Source: Candidatus Blochmanniella camponoti (GTDB taxonomy: Bacteria; Pseudomonadota; Gammaproteobacteria; Enterobacterales; Enterobacteriaceae). From it: a stretch of 64,000 nt of DNA. Below, piece after piece: positions 19,438-30,270 of this stretch. The first letter of the stretch is position 1, and each line of letters begins with the position of its first letter. The translations under genes and the position numbers were made by a program. Under the pieces are notes generated by a model. It worked only from the letters and a program-made list of their open reading frames with translations. It did not search any database and was not told the origin of the DNA. The stretch spans positions 310,001 through 374,000 of the forward strand of contig NZ_CP097751.1 of assembly GCF_023585825.1 (NCBI RefSeq), in the 5' to 3' direction.

Positions 19438-19844
19438 GTTTTCCCTCTTGAAGCTATAAAATAGATGCTTATAGACCTATATCTATTATATAGACCATAT
19501 GCTAGTTTTAAATAACAATCATCATTACATAAATAATCATTGAGATTAATAATCTGAAAAATTGTATTATGGATATTTTAATGGATGTCACTCATTAATA
19601 AAATATTTCATTTATATATTAAATTAGCGCAATAAATTATTATTTTAATTTGTATCGTAGATAAGACTTAGACAGATAACGTTTCATTCATTAAATATAA
19701 ATGACTGTTTAAGATATCAACTGTATATATGAATTTTTGATTGCTCAATTAATTAATAAAACTTTATAATAAAGTGTCCAATTAATGTTTGTTAATAATA
19801 AGACTAGTTAATATTAATAATGTGCATAATAGTATGGCGAGGCC
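19438..19844. other. Spacer between metB and metF, site of lost metL
   Basis: 407 bases, AT-rich, between two genes separated by metL in E. coli. No aspartokinase or homoserine dehydrogenase remnant is recognisable. Two copies of TATAGACC at about 19469-19498 vaguely recall MET-box halves but do not form the 8-bp tandem array. Confidence 0.45.
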
Positions 19845-20993
19845 TCATTGTATTGATGCAAATGCCTGTTCTAAATCAGTAATAAGATCGTCGCTATCTT
19901 CTAGTCCTACTGAAACACGAAGCAACATATCACTGATTCCAGCGCGTTTTCTAGCATTTTCTGGCATAGCAGCATGCGTCATAGTAGCTGGATGAGCAAT
20001 TAAACTTTCTACACCCCCGAACGATTCTGCTAATGTAAATAATTTTAATGATCGTAAAAATTGTAGTAAAACATTTTTAGCGCCCTTAAGTTCAAAACTA
20101 AATATTGATCCGAATCCGCTTTGTTGTTTACAAACAATGTTATATCCAGGATGAGTGGGTAACCCCGGATAATATAATGCATTGATTTGCGGTTGTTTTT
20201 GACAAAAAGCAATAATGTTTTTAGTATTATTTTGTTGTTGGTAAACACGCGGCATTAAAGTACGCATACCACGCAACAACTGATAACTATCAAAGGCGCT
20301 TCCAGTAATACCAAGCGTATTGCCCCACCAAGTTAATTTTTCAGAAATGTGTGTATCCTTAGATATTACTACTCCTGCTATTAAATCTGAATGTCCATTC
20401 AAATACTTACTACAAGAATGTACCACTAAATCTGCACCTAAAATTAATGGATTTTGAAATACTGGAGTCATGAATGTGTTATCTACAACATATAAGATAT
20501 CTTTTTGGAAATTGCAAAGAGTATGAATATCTACTATTCGGAGCATAGGATTACTTGGGGTTTCTATGAAAATTAATTTAGGTTTATATGCTAACGATTT
20601 TAATAAAACCTGTGTATCACTTTGATCAATAAATAATACTTTACATGCACCTTTTTTGTTTAACGCATCCAATAATCGATAAGTACCTCCATAGCAATCA
20701 TAAGGTGCTATTAATAAATCGTTTGGTTCAAGCAAAGCAGAGCATATTAAATAAATAGCAGACATGCCACTACTTGTCATAATCGCACTTTTTCCATATT
20801 CTAAATCTGATAAAGTTTGTTGAGCTACATCACGTGTAGGATTTTTGCGCCGTGAATAATCATAAGGACGAGGCTGATTTAATCCAAAAAAATTATAAGT
20901 AGTTGAAAGAGTAATAGGAGGTACAACACATCCATGTTGCTCATCGCTATTTAAACCACTTCTAACGCTGATTGTAGATTTTTTTATATTCAT
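19845..20993 (-). CDS. metB: Cystathionine gamma-synthase
   Basis: PLP enzyme joining cysteine with an activated homoserine to form cystathionine. 382 residues (E. coli 386). The PLP lysine lies in HSCSKYLNGHSDLIAG near residue 198. Other signatures are GCVVPPITLSTTYNF, DYSRRKNPTRD, SSGMSAIYL, PYDCYGGTYRL, ETPSNPMLRIVDI and SLGGVESL-type FGGVESLIAHPA. It resembles MetB more than MetC from end to end (NSDEQHGCVVPPI). It needs an acylhomoserine supply from a gene outside this window. Confidence 0.95.
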   Translation of the reverse strand: MNIKKSTISVRSGLNSDEQHGCVVPPITLSTTYNFFGLNQPRPYDYSRRKNPTRDVAQQTLSDLEYGKSAIMTSSGMSAIYLICSALLEPNDLLIAPYDCYGGTYRLLDALNKKGACKVLFIDQSDTQVLLKSLAYKPKLIFIETPSNPMLRIVDIHTLCNFQKDILYVVDNTFMTPVFQNPLILGADLVVHSCSKYLNGHSDLIAGVVISKDTHISEKLTWWGNTLGITGSAFDSYQLLRGMRTLMPRVYQQQNNTKNIIAFCQKQPQINALYYPGLPTHPGYNIVCKQQSGFGSIFSFELKGAKNVLLQFLRSLKLFTLAESFGGVESLIAHPATMTHAAMPENARKRAGISDMLLRVSVGLEDSDDLITDLEQAFASIQ

Positions 20994-21277
20994 AATAATA
21001 ACTAAACTGACCTATATTTCTAAAAACACCGGTACTTTCTAAGTATAGAAATCTTTATCTGTACGCAAATATTTTTATTGACCAGATTTAATGTAGTTTT
21101 ATCCAAACATAGTTATATTACATGTAGATTTTCTGGTAACAACTAAAATCTAAATGTACATTGGTACCAATCAATCCACACTCATAAAATTTAATGAACT
21201 CGTATTTATTTTTTCTATTAAAGTATAATGGATGACTATGATGTTACATAACATCCTTATGTAAATAATATCTATAT

Positions 21278-21526
21278 TTATTTTTTATTTAATTTTTTGT
21301 CAATCGGTAAAAAATCAGCATTAATAGAAAGATTAAAGCGTTTATTGAAAATATTTACACGCCCACGTGTATCTAGTATACGTTGTGTACCTGTATAAAA
21401 TGGATGACACAAATTACACACATCTATATTTAAGTTTCTATTTAAAGTAGATTTAGTATCTATAACATTTCCACACGAGCAATATGCAGATATTTCGTTA
21501 TATTTTGGATGCACATTTTTCTTCAT
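21278..21526 (-). CDS. rpmE: Ribosomal protein L31
   Basis: Large-subunit protein of the zinc-binding (C+) type: cysteines at 16, 18, 37 and 40 in YCSCGNV and [11 protein letters not shown]. The core [14 protein letters not shown] and [11 protein letters not shown] matches E. coli L31. The protein has 82 residues instead of 70, the excess being a lysine-rich C-terminal tail (DKKLNKK). Lies upstream of metB. metJ, which in E. coli lies between them on the other strand, is absent. Confidence 0.96.
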   Translation of the reverse strand: MKKNVHPKYNEISAYCSCGNVIDTKSTLNRNLNIDVCNLCHPFYTGTQRILDTRGRVNIFNKRFNLSINADFLPIDKKLNKK

Positions 21527-23001
21527 AATATATTTTGATAGCAGCTAAATATTCATGTTTCTGATAAATTGATATTTTATCATAATAAAAAAAAATTATA
21601 AATTTATTTTATAGCGCTTAATAAAAGCTAAGATATTTATGCGTTTGTACAACCAAATGTTTCTATTCATTGCAATTAATATTGTATATTCGACCTATTT
21701 AAATATATGATTCGTAATAAATTTTATACAAAATTCATAATATTTATTGCATATATTTATAAATGTATGTGCAGATACTATTAACGACAAACAGTAATTT
21801 ATGATTTATCGTTACTATATATTAGCAACAACTAATAAAATTCTCACTTATGTATATTTGAAATAAAAAATTTTTCTATATCTCATACATCGACATCGAT
21901 TCTGATAACAATTCAAACTATTTTTTGATGTTTATGATTACATAGTAATCTATTGACATTGTATATGCAACCACATGAGTGAATATACTTATACTCACAA
22001 ACATTCAACACCCTAATCTCATCAAATAATACAAATATTTACTTTATGTAATAAGTTTTGATAAAATAATAACTATTGAATTTTTAAAATTGAATATAGG
22101 ATATTCAACAAATAACCATTTATGCGCATATATAAATGTACGAAATAAAATATACGATACTTGCAATTGCATTCTTTTTCATAAATGCAACATATATAAT
22201 TGCGTAATAATAGATATTTTTATCTAATCAATACATAGTCTTACGTGTTTTCAAGAAACGTATAGTTGGTTATATAATTACAACAATGAGTTGTACGAGT
22301 ACTCAAAATATTTTTAATCACTTAAAATAAATTATTATATTCAATAAACTAACTGTATAATAAGTATGTTACATACTTGTGTTCAGGGTGAGCCAGAGTG
22401 CGTATTTTTTATTATGACCGTAAATTTCATTAAAACTAACATAAATGTTTGTATTTATTAATATGAAATAATAATGTACGATCTTTATAGTAGTAAAACT
22501 TGCAAAAATTATAATTAAAATTATATATAATGAAAATATATTTTCTAAAAATAATCGAATCATTAAAGTAACATTGATTTGGATAATTTAAATTCTAAAT
22601 CACTATAGATTAGTACATACATGTTGTGTACGAATATAATCAAAAATATTACCACTATATAAGTAAAACACTATAATAGTCACTACATTATTTGTAGTGT
22701 TTGGTTTTATAAATAAAAGATCTTTTACATAGAATGATTTCATGAAAAATTATAACATTAAAATATCTGATTAAATGTAACATTGTTTTAATATCATAAA
22801 ATTACGTTCAATCGAATAGGCAATAATTACAGTGTTTTTATGGTTGATTTTTTTAGATAAAAATTTTTATGTCGGAATCTTGTGTTAGTTTTTAAGGGGT
22901 AGATAATAATAGATACAAATTTCAATACTGATTCTGATCATACCAATGAAGTTACTTAATAAGATTAAATATTTGAATATAACTGAATACGGGTAAATTT
23001 T
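21527..23001. other. 1.5 kb gene-free stretch upstream of fpr
   Basis: Between rpmE and fpr E. coli carries priA, cytR, ftsN, hslVU, menA, rraA, zapB and glpFKX; none of them is visible. Open frames at 22369-22563 and 22885-23148 on the minus strand look like chance. The only defined structure is the hairpin at 22681-22699. Confidence 0.55.
22681..22699 (+). terminator. Terminator-like hairpin in the rpmE-fpr spacer
   Basis: 7-bp stem CACTACA / TGTAGTG with loop TTATT, followed on the plus strand by TTTGGTTTT. It could be the leftover terminator of a deleted plus-strand gene, about 300 bases upstream of fpr. Confidence 0.35.
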
Positions 23002-23751
23002 ATGTCTACATGGGTCACCGGAAAAATTATTAATATAAAAAATTGGACAGATCAGTTGTTTAGTCTTATTGTACGAGCTCCAGTAAATACATTTATTGCT
23101 GGTCAATTTACTAAAATAAAGATAAAGATAAATAACATAATCGTGCAACGTGCTTATTCATATCTTAATGCTCCGCATAATCCAAATCTAGAATTTTACA
23201 TAGCCACTATACTAGAAGGGAAATGTACCCCGTTGTTATGTACTTTACGTCCCGGTGATACTCTTATGCTTACTAAAAAAGCATACGGACGTTTTATACT
23301 CAATGAAATTCCAAATTGTAAAAATTTATGGATGTTAGCTAGCGGAACAGGGATTGGTCCATATTTATCAATACTCGAAGATCATGATAAAAGATTGTGT
23401 CAATTTTCAAATATTGTATTAGTACATGCAGTGAGGTTTTCTAAAAATTTAAATTATTTATCTCAAATAAGAAAATTACAAAACTTTTATAATGGTAAAT
23501 TACACGTACAAACAATCATAAGTCAAGAAGAATCTTCTAGTTCACTTTCTGGACGTATACCTAATTTGATAGAAAATGACTCTTTAGAAAAAAAAGTAGG
23601 ATTACAATTGGATATTAACAATAGTCACGTGATGTTATGTGGAAATCCGAAAATGATACAAGATACTAAGGAAATATTGAATAAAAAATATGGAATGCAA
23701 GATCATTTACGATGTAAACCAGGTCATATTACTCAAGAACGTTATTGGTAA
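23002..23751 (+). CDS. fpr: Ferredoxin/flavodoxin-NADP+ reductase
   Basis: FAD flavoprotein that passes electrons from NADPH to flavodoxin or ferredoxin, feeding iron-sulfur and radical enzymes. 249 residues against 248. Signatures are STWVTGKI, AGQFTKI, the FAD-binding RAYSYLNAPH, LRPGDTLML, NADP loop ASGTGIGPYLSIL, VMLCGNPKMI, and the C-terminal PGHITQERYW with the terminal aromatic that stacks on FAD. It is separated from tpiA by 229 bases in the same direction, near the E. coli arrangement. Confidence 0.97.
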   Translation: MSTWVTGKIINIKNWTDQLFSLIVRAPVNTFIAGQFTKIKIKINNIIVQRAYSYLNAPHNPNLEFYIATILEGKCTPLLCTLRPGDTLMLTKKAYGRFILNEIPNCKNLWMLASGTGIGPYLSILEDHDKRLCQFSNIVLVHAVRFSKNLNYLSQIRKLQNFYNGKLHVQTIISQEESSSSLSGRIPNLIENDSLEKKVGLQLDINNSHVMLCGNPKMIQDTKEILNKKYGMQDHLRCKPGHITQERYW

Positions 23752-23980
23752 CATAAATGGTAATAATGTACATCAATTATAACTGACACTTATATTACAA
23801 AATTATTTATTATTATTATACATCTTTATAATATCAACATGGTGCCATACACAATTGCGTATCTTTTAAGTATATACGATTCTAATCGTGTAATACAAGC
23901 ATTATTTTGTTTAATATTAATTAGTATTTATTGATGTATCACAATTATTATTATGAAATAATTTCTGTAGGAGAGAAGAT

Positions 23981-24757
23981 GTGAGGCGTCTGTTGATAAT
24001 AGGAAACTGGAAATTAAATGGCAATAAAAATACCATAACTAATTTAATTATTACATTAGTTAATACATTTAATAATATTTCTAAATGTAGCGTAGCTATA
24101 GCTCCTCCTGTGATGTATTTAGATATAATTAATCGTTATTTATTGAACAGTCATATTCAGCTATGCGCTCAAAATGTTGATATTCATTTATCTGGAGCGT
24201 TTACCGGCGACATTTCAGCAGAAATGTTACAGGATCTTAATGTACGATATACTCTGATAGGTCATTCTGAACGGAGAATACATCATAAAGAAAATGATGT
24301 ATATATTGCTAAAAAATTTTTTATCTTAAAAAAAGTTGGATTAATTCCTATTTTATGTATAGGGGAAAATAAAAAAGAATACGATTCTGGATACACACAG
24401 TCAGTATGTATCAATCAAATTAATACAATCATTAAATTACTTGGCATAGAAGCATTTAAGAATGCAGTTATTGCTTATGAGCCTATATGGGCTATAGGAA
24501 GTGGTGTTAGCGCATCTCCAGAAAATGTGCAATTAGTTCATAAATCAATTCGGGATTATATTGCAAGTTATGATGCATCTATAGCCGATAAAATAACGAT
24601 TCAGTATGGAGGTTCTGTCACACCAGAAAATGTTACTCAATTTTTTGATCAAAAAGACATTGATGGTGTATTAGTAGGAGCCGCTTCTTTAAACGCAAAT
24701 AGTTTTTCTATGATTGTACAAACTGCTGAAAAACATAAGAAATCATACCCTACTTAA
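23981..24757 (+). CDS. tpiA: Triosephosphate isomerase
   Basis: Interconverts dihydroxyacetone phosphate and glyceraldehyde 3-phosphate. A GTG start at 23981 is chosen because a TAGGAGAG ribosome-binding site lies just upstream, the nearby ATG runs directly into TGA, and the protein then begins like E. coli (RRLLIIGNWKLNG). Catalytic residues are visible: Lys in GNWKLNG, His in IGHSERR (about residue 95) and Glu in AYEPIWAIGSG (about 167). The phosphate loop is in QYGGSV. 258 residues. A 9-bp stem at 24769-24789 lies between it and the convergent pfkA. Confidence 0.98.
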   Translation: MRRLLIIGNWKLNGNKNTITNLIITLVNTFNNISKCSVAIAPPVMYLDIINRYLLNSHIQLCAQNVDIHLSGAFTGDISAEMLQDLNVRYTLIGHSERRIHHKENDVYIAKKFFILKKVGLIPILCIGENKKEYDSGYTQSVCINQINTIIKLLGIEAFKNAVIAYEPIWAIGSGVSASPENVQLVHKSIRDYIASYDASIADKITIQYGGSVTPENVTQFFDQKDIDGVLVGAASLNANSFSMIVQTAEKHKKSYPT

Positions 24758-24916
24758 TAATATGCAGGAATATGCTAATATAGCATATTATTGATGTAAC
24801 GATATTAACAGTTCAAAACCCTAAATAAGTGATATTTGTATAAGCCATACATAATCAGATTATGTAAACGATAATATTATTTAAGAAACAAGTTATTTAT
24901 GATGATTTTAAATAAC

Positions 24917-25879
24917 TTAAAATAGTTTTTTGGCTGTTTTTAATAAATCCCGACGGAATGGACGTTGCATATGTTGTATAGCATCGTTAATGTCATGATG
25001 TACTAATTTTTCATTTTGTACCCCAATACAGCGTCCTACATAACCCTTTAATAGCAGATCAATAGAATATGCTCCCATCCGAGACGCTAGAATGCGATCA
25101 TATGCAACAGGCTTACCTCCACGCTGGATGTATCCTAAAACGGTAGCGCGAGTCTCTCTACCAGTCTTTTCTTCAATGTATCGCGCTAAATAGAATACAT
25201 TACAAATACGTTCTGTAATAGCTACTATTGCATGTTTTTTTCCCTTAGAAATACCAGATTTAATCTCATTTACTAGATCTTGTGGGTTAAATTCTACTTC
25301 GGGGACTACAATAAATTCACAACCTCCAGCTATCGCTGCTGCCATAGTCAAATCACCGCAACAACGTCCCATTACCTCTACAATAGAAATACGTTGATGC
25401 GAAGAAGATGTGTCACGCAACCTATCAATTGCATCAACAATTGTTTCTAAAGCTGTAAAATACCCGATAGTGTAATCCGTTCCGGAAACATCGTTATCAA
25501 TAGTCCCAGGCAATCCGATGCAAGGAAATCCTATATCACTCAACCTCTTAGCACCTAAATAAGATCCATCTCCTCCAATTATTACGAGAGCATCGAGACT
25601 ACGTTGATTAATATTGTTGATAACTATTGTTCTAGTAGCATCTTCCTTAAATTCAGGAAAACGAGCAGAACCAAGAAAAGTTCCTCCACGATTTATTATA
25701 TCTGAAACACTACGACGACTCAATTGTATCATTCGATCTTGAAATAATCCTAAATAACCGTCATGTATTCCATACACTTCTAGTCCCTCAGAAAGACCTG
25801 CCCGTACTACACCTCGAATGGCAGCATTCATTCCTGGAGAATCCCCGCCGCTTGTTAATACTCCTATTCTTTTTATCAT
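24917..25879 (-). CDS. pfkA: 6-phosphofructokinase
   Basis: ATP-dependent committed step of glycolysis. 320 residues from the start [20 protein letters not shown] at 25879, the E. coli length; an ATG two codons upstream is possible. Motifs are the ATP site [12 protein letters not shown], catalytic [15 protein letters not shown] with the catalytic aspartate, MGRCCGDL, and the effector and substrate arginines around [16 protein letters not shown]. Converges on tpiA. The neighbouring cysE is far away in E. coli, so a gene-order junction lies just upstream. Confidence 0.98.
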   Translation of the reverse strand: MIKRIGVLTSGGDSPGMNAAIRGVVRAGLSEGLEVYGIHDGYLGLFQDRMIQLSRRSVSDIINRGGTFLGSARFPEFKEDATRTIVINNINQRSLDALVIIGGDGSYLGAKRLSDIGFPCIGLPGTIDNDVSGTDYTIGYFTALETIVDAIDRLRDTSSSHQRISIVEVMGRCCGDLTMAAAIAGGCEFIVVPEVEFNPQDLVNEIKSGISKGKKHAIVAITERICNVFYLARYIEEKTGRETRATVLGYIQRGGKPVAYDRILASRMGAYSIDLLLKGYVGRCIGVQNEKLVHHDINDAIQHMQRPFRRDLLKTAKKLF

Positions 25880-26614
25880 AAACACAGAACTCTATTATGT
25901 TGTTATGCACAGCAGACTATAATCATGTTGTTATATAAAACAAATGATTAATAAAAATATAATTATGATATAAATATACAAAAATAAAAGGCTGTATCAA
26001 ATATATATAACAGTTATATGTGAAATTGTTGTTAATTTTTAATTTATTAGTATTTTAATTAAATTAAAAAATTATCTAATATGTTTTCTAAATATTGAAC
26101 ATTGGAAGCATTATTTATTTTAATTATTTATTATAATAATGTGCATTGTATTTACTTGTAGCGAAGTACATTAATGTTGTACATTTATGATATTTTCCTG
26201 ATGTTAATATACGATCATATTAACAAACGATTTCAATTATATGAATTATATCACGAAGATTATCTCACAAGGTATTGAAATATAAAAAGAAAATATATTT
26301 ATAATTAATATAACTAATATATCGAATATGCGATTGTTTTTAATCTCATATACAATGCATCAAATTACATTGATATATTATGTGCGATTAAAATTACATA
26401 TTAAGTGTAATACATCTGCATTTTCCAGGTACATTATCAATTTTGGAATCAAAAGTATTGAATATCTTTTATATATTAATTATTACATAAATATACTAAC
26501 TTTTTAGATACTTGATATGTGCAGTGGTATTTTAGAGTATACTTATTAACAGTAGTGTATAATAAATATTATATATATTTTTAAATGTAGAAAGGCTTAT
26601 TAAGTTATTGTTAT
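25880..26614. other. Spacer between pfkA and cysE
   Basis: 735 bases, AT-rich, no coding frame or strong hairpin found. It marks a junction between two blocks (pfkA region and cysE region) that are well separated on the E. coli chromosome. Confidence 0.5.
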
Positions 26615-27361
26615 TTATTGATTTTTTTTGATAAGTCTAGCGGGTTTTCCTGCTACTGTAGCATGAGGCGGTACAGAGTGTAGTACGACGGAACCAGCTC
26701 CAATTTTAGCCCCATAGCCTACTTCAATATTACCTAAAATAATAGAACCAGCTCCAATCATTACTTTTTGCCTGATTTTAGGATGACGATCACCACTTAT
26801 TTTTCCAGTTCCGCCTAAGGTCACAGATTGCATTATAGATACATTATTTTCTATAACTGATGTCTCTCCGATCACTACACCAGTTGCATGATCTATCATA
26901 ACACCGTATCCGATACTTGCCGCAGGATGAATGTCCACATTAAAAATAGTAGAAATATGATTATAAAAATACATAGCTAATTCTTTACGATTATGCTTCC
27001 ATAACCAATGAGAAATACGATACGCTTGCAATGCGTGGAATCCTTTTGAATATAAAAAAGGAGTAAAATACTTAGTGACAGATGGATCGTTTGAACGTAT
27101 TGCATAAATATCTTGTGCAGCAGAAGTAATGATATTGTCATCGGCTCCGCATATATCTTCTAATATCTTAATGACAGCAATTGTAGATATATCCGTATTA
27201 GTTAATTTTTTAGATAGTATGCAAATTAATGCATCTTTAAAGTTTGTGTGCTTTAATAGGGTCGTATATATGAAACTAGTCAATATAGGTTCAGAGTCAA
27301 TTAGCAATCTCGCTTCAATTTTAATGTTACTCCAAACTATTTCTAATATATTTAAAGTCAT
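26615..27361 (-). CDS. cysE: Serine acetyltransferase lacking the C-terminal tail
   Basis: Makes O-acetylserine for cysteine synthesis. Both parts are present: the helical N-terminal domain (LEIVWSNIKIEARLL) and the left-handed beta-helix of hexapeptide repeats with catalytic DHATGVVIGE, LGGTGKISGDRHPKI and IGAGSVVLHSVPPHATVAG. It stops after PARLIKKNQ at residue 248, about where E. coli residue 243 lies. The roughly 30-residue tail ending in the CysK-binding isoleucine is missing. First listed of the cysE-gpsA-secB-grxC-yibN block, transcribed last. Confidence 0.96.
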   Translation of the reverse strand: MTLNILEIVWSNIKIEARLLIDSEPILTSFIYTTLLKHTNFKDALICILSKKLTNTDISTIAVIKILEDICGADDNIITSAAQDIYAIRSNDPSVTKYFTPFLYSKGFHALQAYRISHWLWKHNRKELAMYFYNHISTIFNVDIHPAASIGYGVMIDHATGVVIGETSVIENNVSIMQSVTLGGTGKISGDRHPKIRQKVMIGAGSIILGNIEVGYGAKIGAGSVVLHSVPPHATVAGKPARLIKKNQ

Positions 27362-27411
27362 ACATTTACCTGATCGTCGTAGTATGAATGATAATTCAAA
27401 TCTACTATTAA

Positions 27412-28437
27412 TTATTTTAAATTATTAATTTTTTCTTCTTTTTGTGTACGTTCCAATAAAGAGTGAGCTGCATCATGAACATTTTTATTTTGATATAGTA
27501 TCTGATATGTTTGTTCGGTAATGGGCATATCTACTTTGTGTTTAATAGATAACATATATACTTCTTTTATGTTATAGAATCCTTCTATTATTTTCCCAAC
27601 ATTTTTTTGAGCATGATGTATCTCGAAACCCTGCCCCAATAATATTCCAAAGCGACGATTACGTGATTGATTGTCAGTGCAAGTTAATATCAAATCTCCT
27701 AATCCAGCTAACCCCATAAAAGTGTCTGATGTCGCTCCAATTGCTATACCTAGGCGAGACATTTCTACTAAACCCCGTGTAATCAATGCTGTCCGTGCAT
27801 TGGATCCAAACCCTATGCCATCAGAAATACCTGCTCCAATAGCAATAATGTTTTTTACTACTCCAGCTATTTGAATACCAATAGTATCTGTGTTGCTGTA
27901 TATTCTGAAATTTTTACTACAATGTAGTGTATTTTGTAGATCACAACTTAATCTAGTATCATTAGAAGCTAGAGTTATTGCCGTGGGTAACCCCATAGCG
28001 AGTTCTCTAGCGAAAGTTGGACCAGATATAATTGCAATAGGAATATTTTTTCCTAAAATATCATATGCTACATCTTGTAATAAACGTCCAGTTTTTGGTT
28101 CTAAACCTTTAGATGCTATGATAATACGAGTATCGCTCCTTAAATTTGGTTTTAATCGCATCAAAACATGACCAAATACACGACTTGGAACCGCAATTAA
28201 TAAATTTCGGCAAGTAGATAAAGCTATAGACAACGATTTCTCTAAATACAATGATGGTGGAAAAGAGATGCCGGGTAAATAGGCTTGATTGCATCGATTA
28301 ATTTGAAGTTTTTGAATATGATTTGCATTATGTCCCCATAACAATACGGCATGACCATTTCTAGATAACGCAATAGCCATAGCCGTCCCATAGGAACCTG
28401 CTCCAATGATGGTTATATTAGGATATCTAATAGACAC
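27412..28437 (-). CDS. gpsA: Glycerol-3-phosphate dehydrogenase [NAD(P)+]
   Basis: Reduces dihydroxyacetone phosphate to sn-glycerol 3-phosphate for phospholipids. 341 residues against 339. The start is GTG at 28437 ([19 protein letters not shown]); the next ATG would remove the nucleotide-binding motif GAGSYG. Other signatures are [43 protein letters not shown], the catalytic-lysine region [11 protein letters not shown] and [20 protein letters not shown]. secB ends 28 bases upstream, so translation may depend on read-through from secB. Confidence 0.97.
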   Translation of the reverse strand: MSIRYPNITIIGAGSYGTAMAIALSRNGHAVLLWGHNANHIQKLQINRCNQAYLPGISFPPSLYLEKSLSIALSTCRNLLIAVPSRVFGHVLMRLKPNLRSDTRIIIASKGLEPKTGRLLQDVAYDILGKNIPIAIISGPTFARELAMGLPTAITLASNDTRLSCDLQNTLHCSKNFRIYSNTDTIGIQIAGVVKNIIAIGAGISDGIGFGSNARTALITRGLVEMSRLGIAIGATSDTFMGLAGLGDLILTCTDNQSRNRRFGILLGQGFEIHHAQKNVGKIIEGFYNIKEVYMLSIKHKVDMPITEQTYQILYQNKNVHDAAHSLLERTQKEEKINNLK

Positions 28438-28465
28438 AATAATTTAAACTAACTATTTTAAAATA

Positions 28466-28921
28466 TTAAATTTTAAGTGTATCATTATATTTCTTTTGTA
28501 AGGACTGAATAAATAAAATATCGAAATTAATTGGATCTAAGTTAAGTTGAGGGAAAGTACCTCTAGACACTTGGTTACTGATGCATTCGCTAGCATAGGG
28601 GAATAAAATACTCGGGCAATGCGCGTTAAGACAACGTATCATTTGCGTTTTGTTTAATCCTGAAACATTAAAAATTCCAGCTTGTTTTACTTGACATAAA
28701 AAAGCTGTATCTTCCTCAATTTTTGCAGTAACAGTAACACATAACACTACTTCGTACATATCAATGTGAATATTCTTAGCATCACTATTTAAATCTACCT
28801 TAATTTTTGGGTTCCAATTTATTTGGAACACTCCAGGAGTGTTCGGAGCTTCAAATGAAATATCTTTGATATAGATTCTTTGTATACGAAATAAAAAATT
28901 ATTACTGTTGCTTTCTAACAC
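28466..28921 (-). CDS. secB: Protein-export chaperone SecB
   Basis: Cytosolic tetrameric chaperone delivering preproteins to SecA. 151 residues against 155. Clear signatures are [32 protein letters not shown] [46 protein letters not shown] and [16 protein letters not shown]. The acidic C-terminal SecA-interacting tail is shortened and less charged than in E. coli. Lies between grxC and gpsA as in E. coli. Confidence 0.97.
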   Translation of the reverse strand: MLESNSNNFLFRIQRIYIKDISFEAPNTPGVFQINWNPKIKVDLNSDAKNIHIDMYEVVLCVTVTAKIEEDTAFLCQVKQAGIFNVSGLNKTQMIRCLNAHCPSILFPYASECISNQVSRGTFPQLNLDPINFDILFIQSLQKKYNDTLKI

Positions 28922-28969
28922 AAAAACACCCCTAATACATCATAAAATTTAATAATTTATCATAGTTTA

Positions 28970-29245
28970 TTAACGATTTGTATTTATCAAGATTAGATCT
29001 AATTTGCCCTGGGCATCTAAAAGTACCAAATCATCTGATCCCCCAATATGCAGACCATCTATAAAAATCTGCGGAAATGTAGTGCGCCCACCAGAGCGTT
29101 GTCTCATTTCTATACTTATAGAATCTGATAAGTTGCTACAATCCACAGAAATTTCTCTAAAATCTAAAGATTTTTTTGTCAATAATGCTTTAGCTCGTTC
29201 ACAGTAAGGACAATTCTTTTTTGTGTAAATTTCAATATAAGCCAT
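28970..29245 (-). CDS. grxC: Glutaredoxin 3
   Basis: Glutathione-dependent dithiol reductase. 91 residues against 83, the extra part at the C-terminus. Active site CPYC at residues 12-15 in KKNCPYCERAKALL, cis-proline in TFPQIFIDG, and the glutathione loop GGSDDLVLLDAQGKLD. Sits between yibN and secB in E. coli order, with 24 bases to yibN, so probably one transcript. Confidence 0.97.
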   Translation of the reverse strand: MAYIEIYTKKNCPYCERAKALLTKKSLDFREISVDCSNLSDSISIEMRQRSGGRTTFPQIFIDGLHIGGSDDLVLLDAQGKLDLILINTNR

Positions 29246-29269
29246 TTTTTGTTCTCATTATTTTATGCT

Positions 29270-29701
29270 TTATTTTTTTAATAAAAGAGGAAAATTATCA
29301 GATTTCCAGCCAACTATCCCGCCATGTAGTACATATATTGCTTCAAATTTTAATTTGTATAGATGGCGTTTAATTGAGTGCGCCAGCACATTATTATCGT
29401 GTACAATAATCAATGGATACTGTTTAAACCTTTTTAATTTACAAATATTATTGTTTTTAATTTCTTCTATTGAAACATTAATGCTATTTGTTATATGTCC
29501 TGAATGATAATCATCTTGACTACGAATATCTATTACTATCGCATTTTTTTTATTTATTAGATAAATTGCTTTATCACGTAATATTTCAGAAGACCCGAAT
29601 AACCAACTGTTAATTGTAGTGTACAACACTGCAATTAACAAAAGTACCCATATAATACTCAGTATTATATGGCGTTGTAAAAATATTGTTATTTCCTGCA
29701 T
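29270..29701 (-). CDS. yibN: YibN-like membrane-anchored rhodanese-fold protein
   Basis: 143 residues from the start MQEITIFLQRHIIL at 29701, the E. coli length. One N-terminal membrane segment (about residues 12-30, LSIIWVLLLIAVLYTT) is followed by a cytosolic rhodanese domain (AIVIDIRSQDDYHSGHI, SINVS, LHGGIVGWKS). The catalytic-loop cysteine expected after the central strand is absent: the loop reads VHDNNVLAHS where E. coli has VDGSGMQCQEP. Sulfurtransferase activity is therefore unlikely. Its precise role is not known to me. First gene of the yibN-grxC-secB-gpsA-cysE block. Confidence 0.93.
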   Translation of the reverse strand: MQEITIFLQRHIILSIIWVLLLIAVLYTTINSWLFGSSEILRDKAIYLINKKNAIVIDIRSQDDYHSGHITNSINVSIEEIKNNNICKLKRFKQYPLIIVHDNNVLAHSIKRHLYKLKFEAIYVLHGGIVGWKSDNFPLLLKK

Positions 29702-30270
29702 ATACATAACTTGTAAACTTGGTTGAAAAATAACTCTATATAATATACTAAAATTTATTTATATCATGGAGTATCATATAGTTTTTTAACAAAGATGAAA
29801 AATTATGAATCATTACGATATTACCGGGATAATAAATATGTTTTATACTGGATGATATAATATCAAATTAAAATATAAATATCATGAATGAGTATAAATA
29901 CACATATAATTATTATTATATCACAAACACATCATAAAGTCATTCTATTCTATGTTGAAATAGAAAACTAGTACATTTTTTGTGAATAGGTCGATAAATA
30001 CATGTTATTTATGATATATTTTTGTCCTGAGTAGTTTATACATCAGACAATAACAAATAATTTTTACATTGTGTTTTTTTGTAATGATTCTAGAATAATA
30101 TAATCAAAAATTGTGGATTTACTATATGCTATATGCATATAGTAAATAACTTAAAGTAATATATTTTTCTAAATATTAAAACGTTTAATATTATTATGTT
30201 GTATTATATACAATAACTCAAATTATTGTATTAATTGTATTTAAGTATACATGTGATTATGTGAGAATGT
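29702..30270. other. Divergent spacer between yibN and hldD
   Basis: 569 bases holding both upstream regions. In E. coli gpmM, envC and other genes lie here. No promoter stands out with confidence. One hairpin is present at 30118-30146. Confidence 0.5.
30118..30146. repeat. Hairpin in the yibN-hldD spacer
   Basis: 12-bp perfect stem TTTACTATATGC / GCATATAGTAAA with loop TATAT. It lies about 125 bases upstream of hldD. The A/T flanks on both sides would suit a bidirectional terminator, but between divergent genes it could equally be a leader or DNA-level element. Confidence 0.4.

Noticed and set aside
19469..19498. MET-box operator upstream of metF
   Set aside because: Two TATAGACC copies lack the tandem 8-bp AGACGTCT pattern, and no metJ gene is seen.
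22885..23148. 87-codon minus-strand frame over the fpr start
   Set aside because: It is antisense to the conserved fpr N-terminus and AT-driven in composition.
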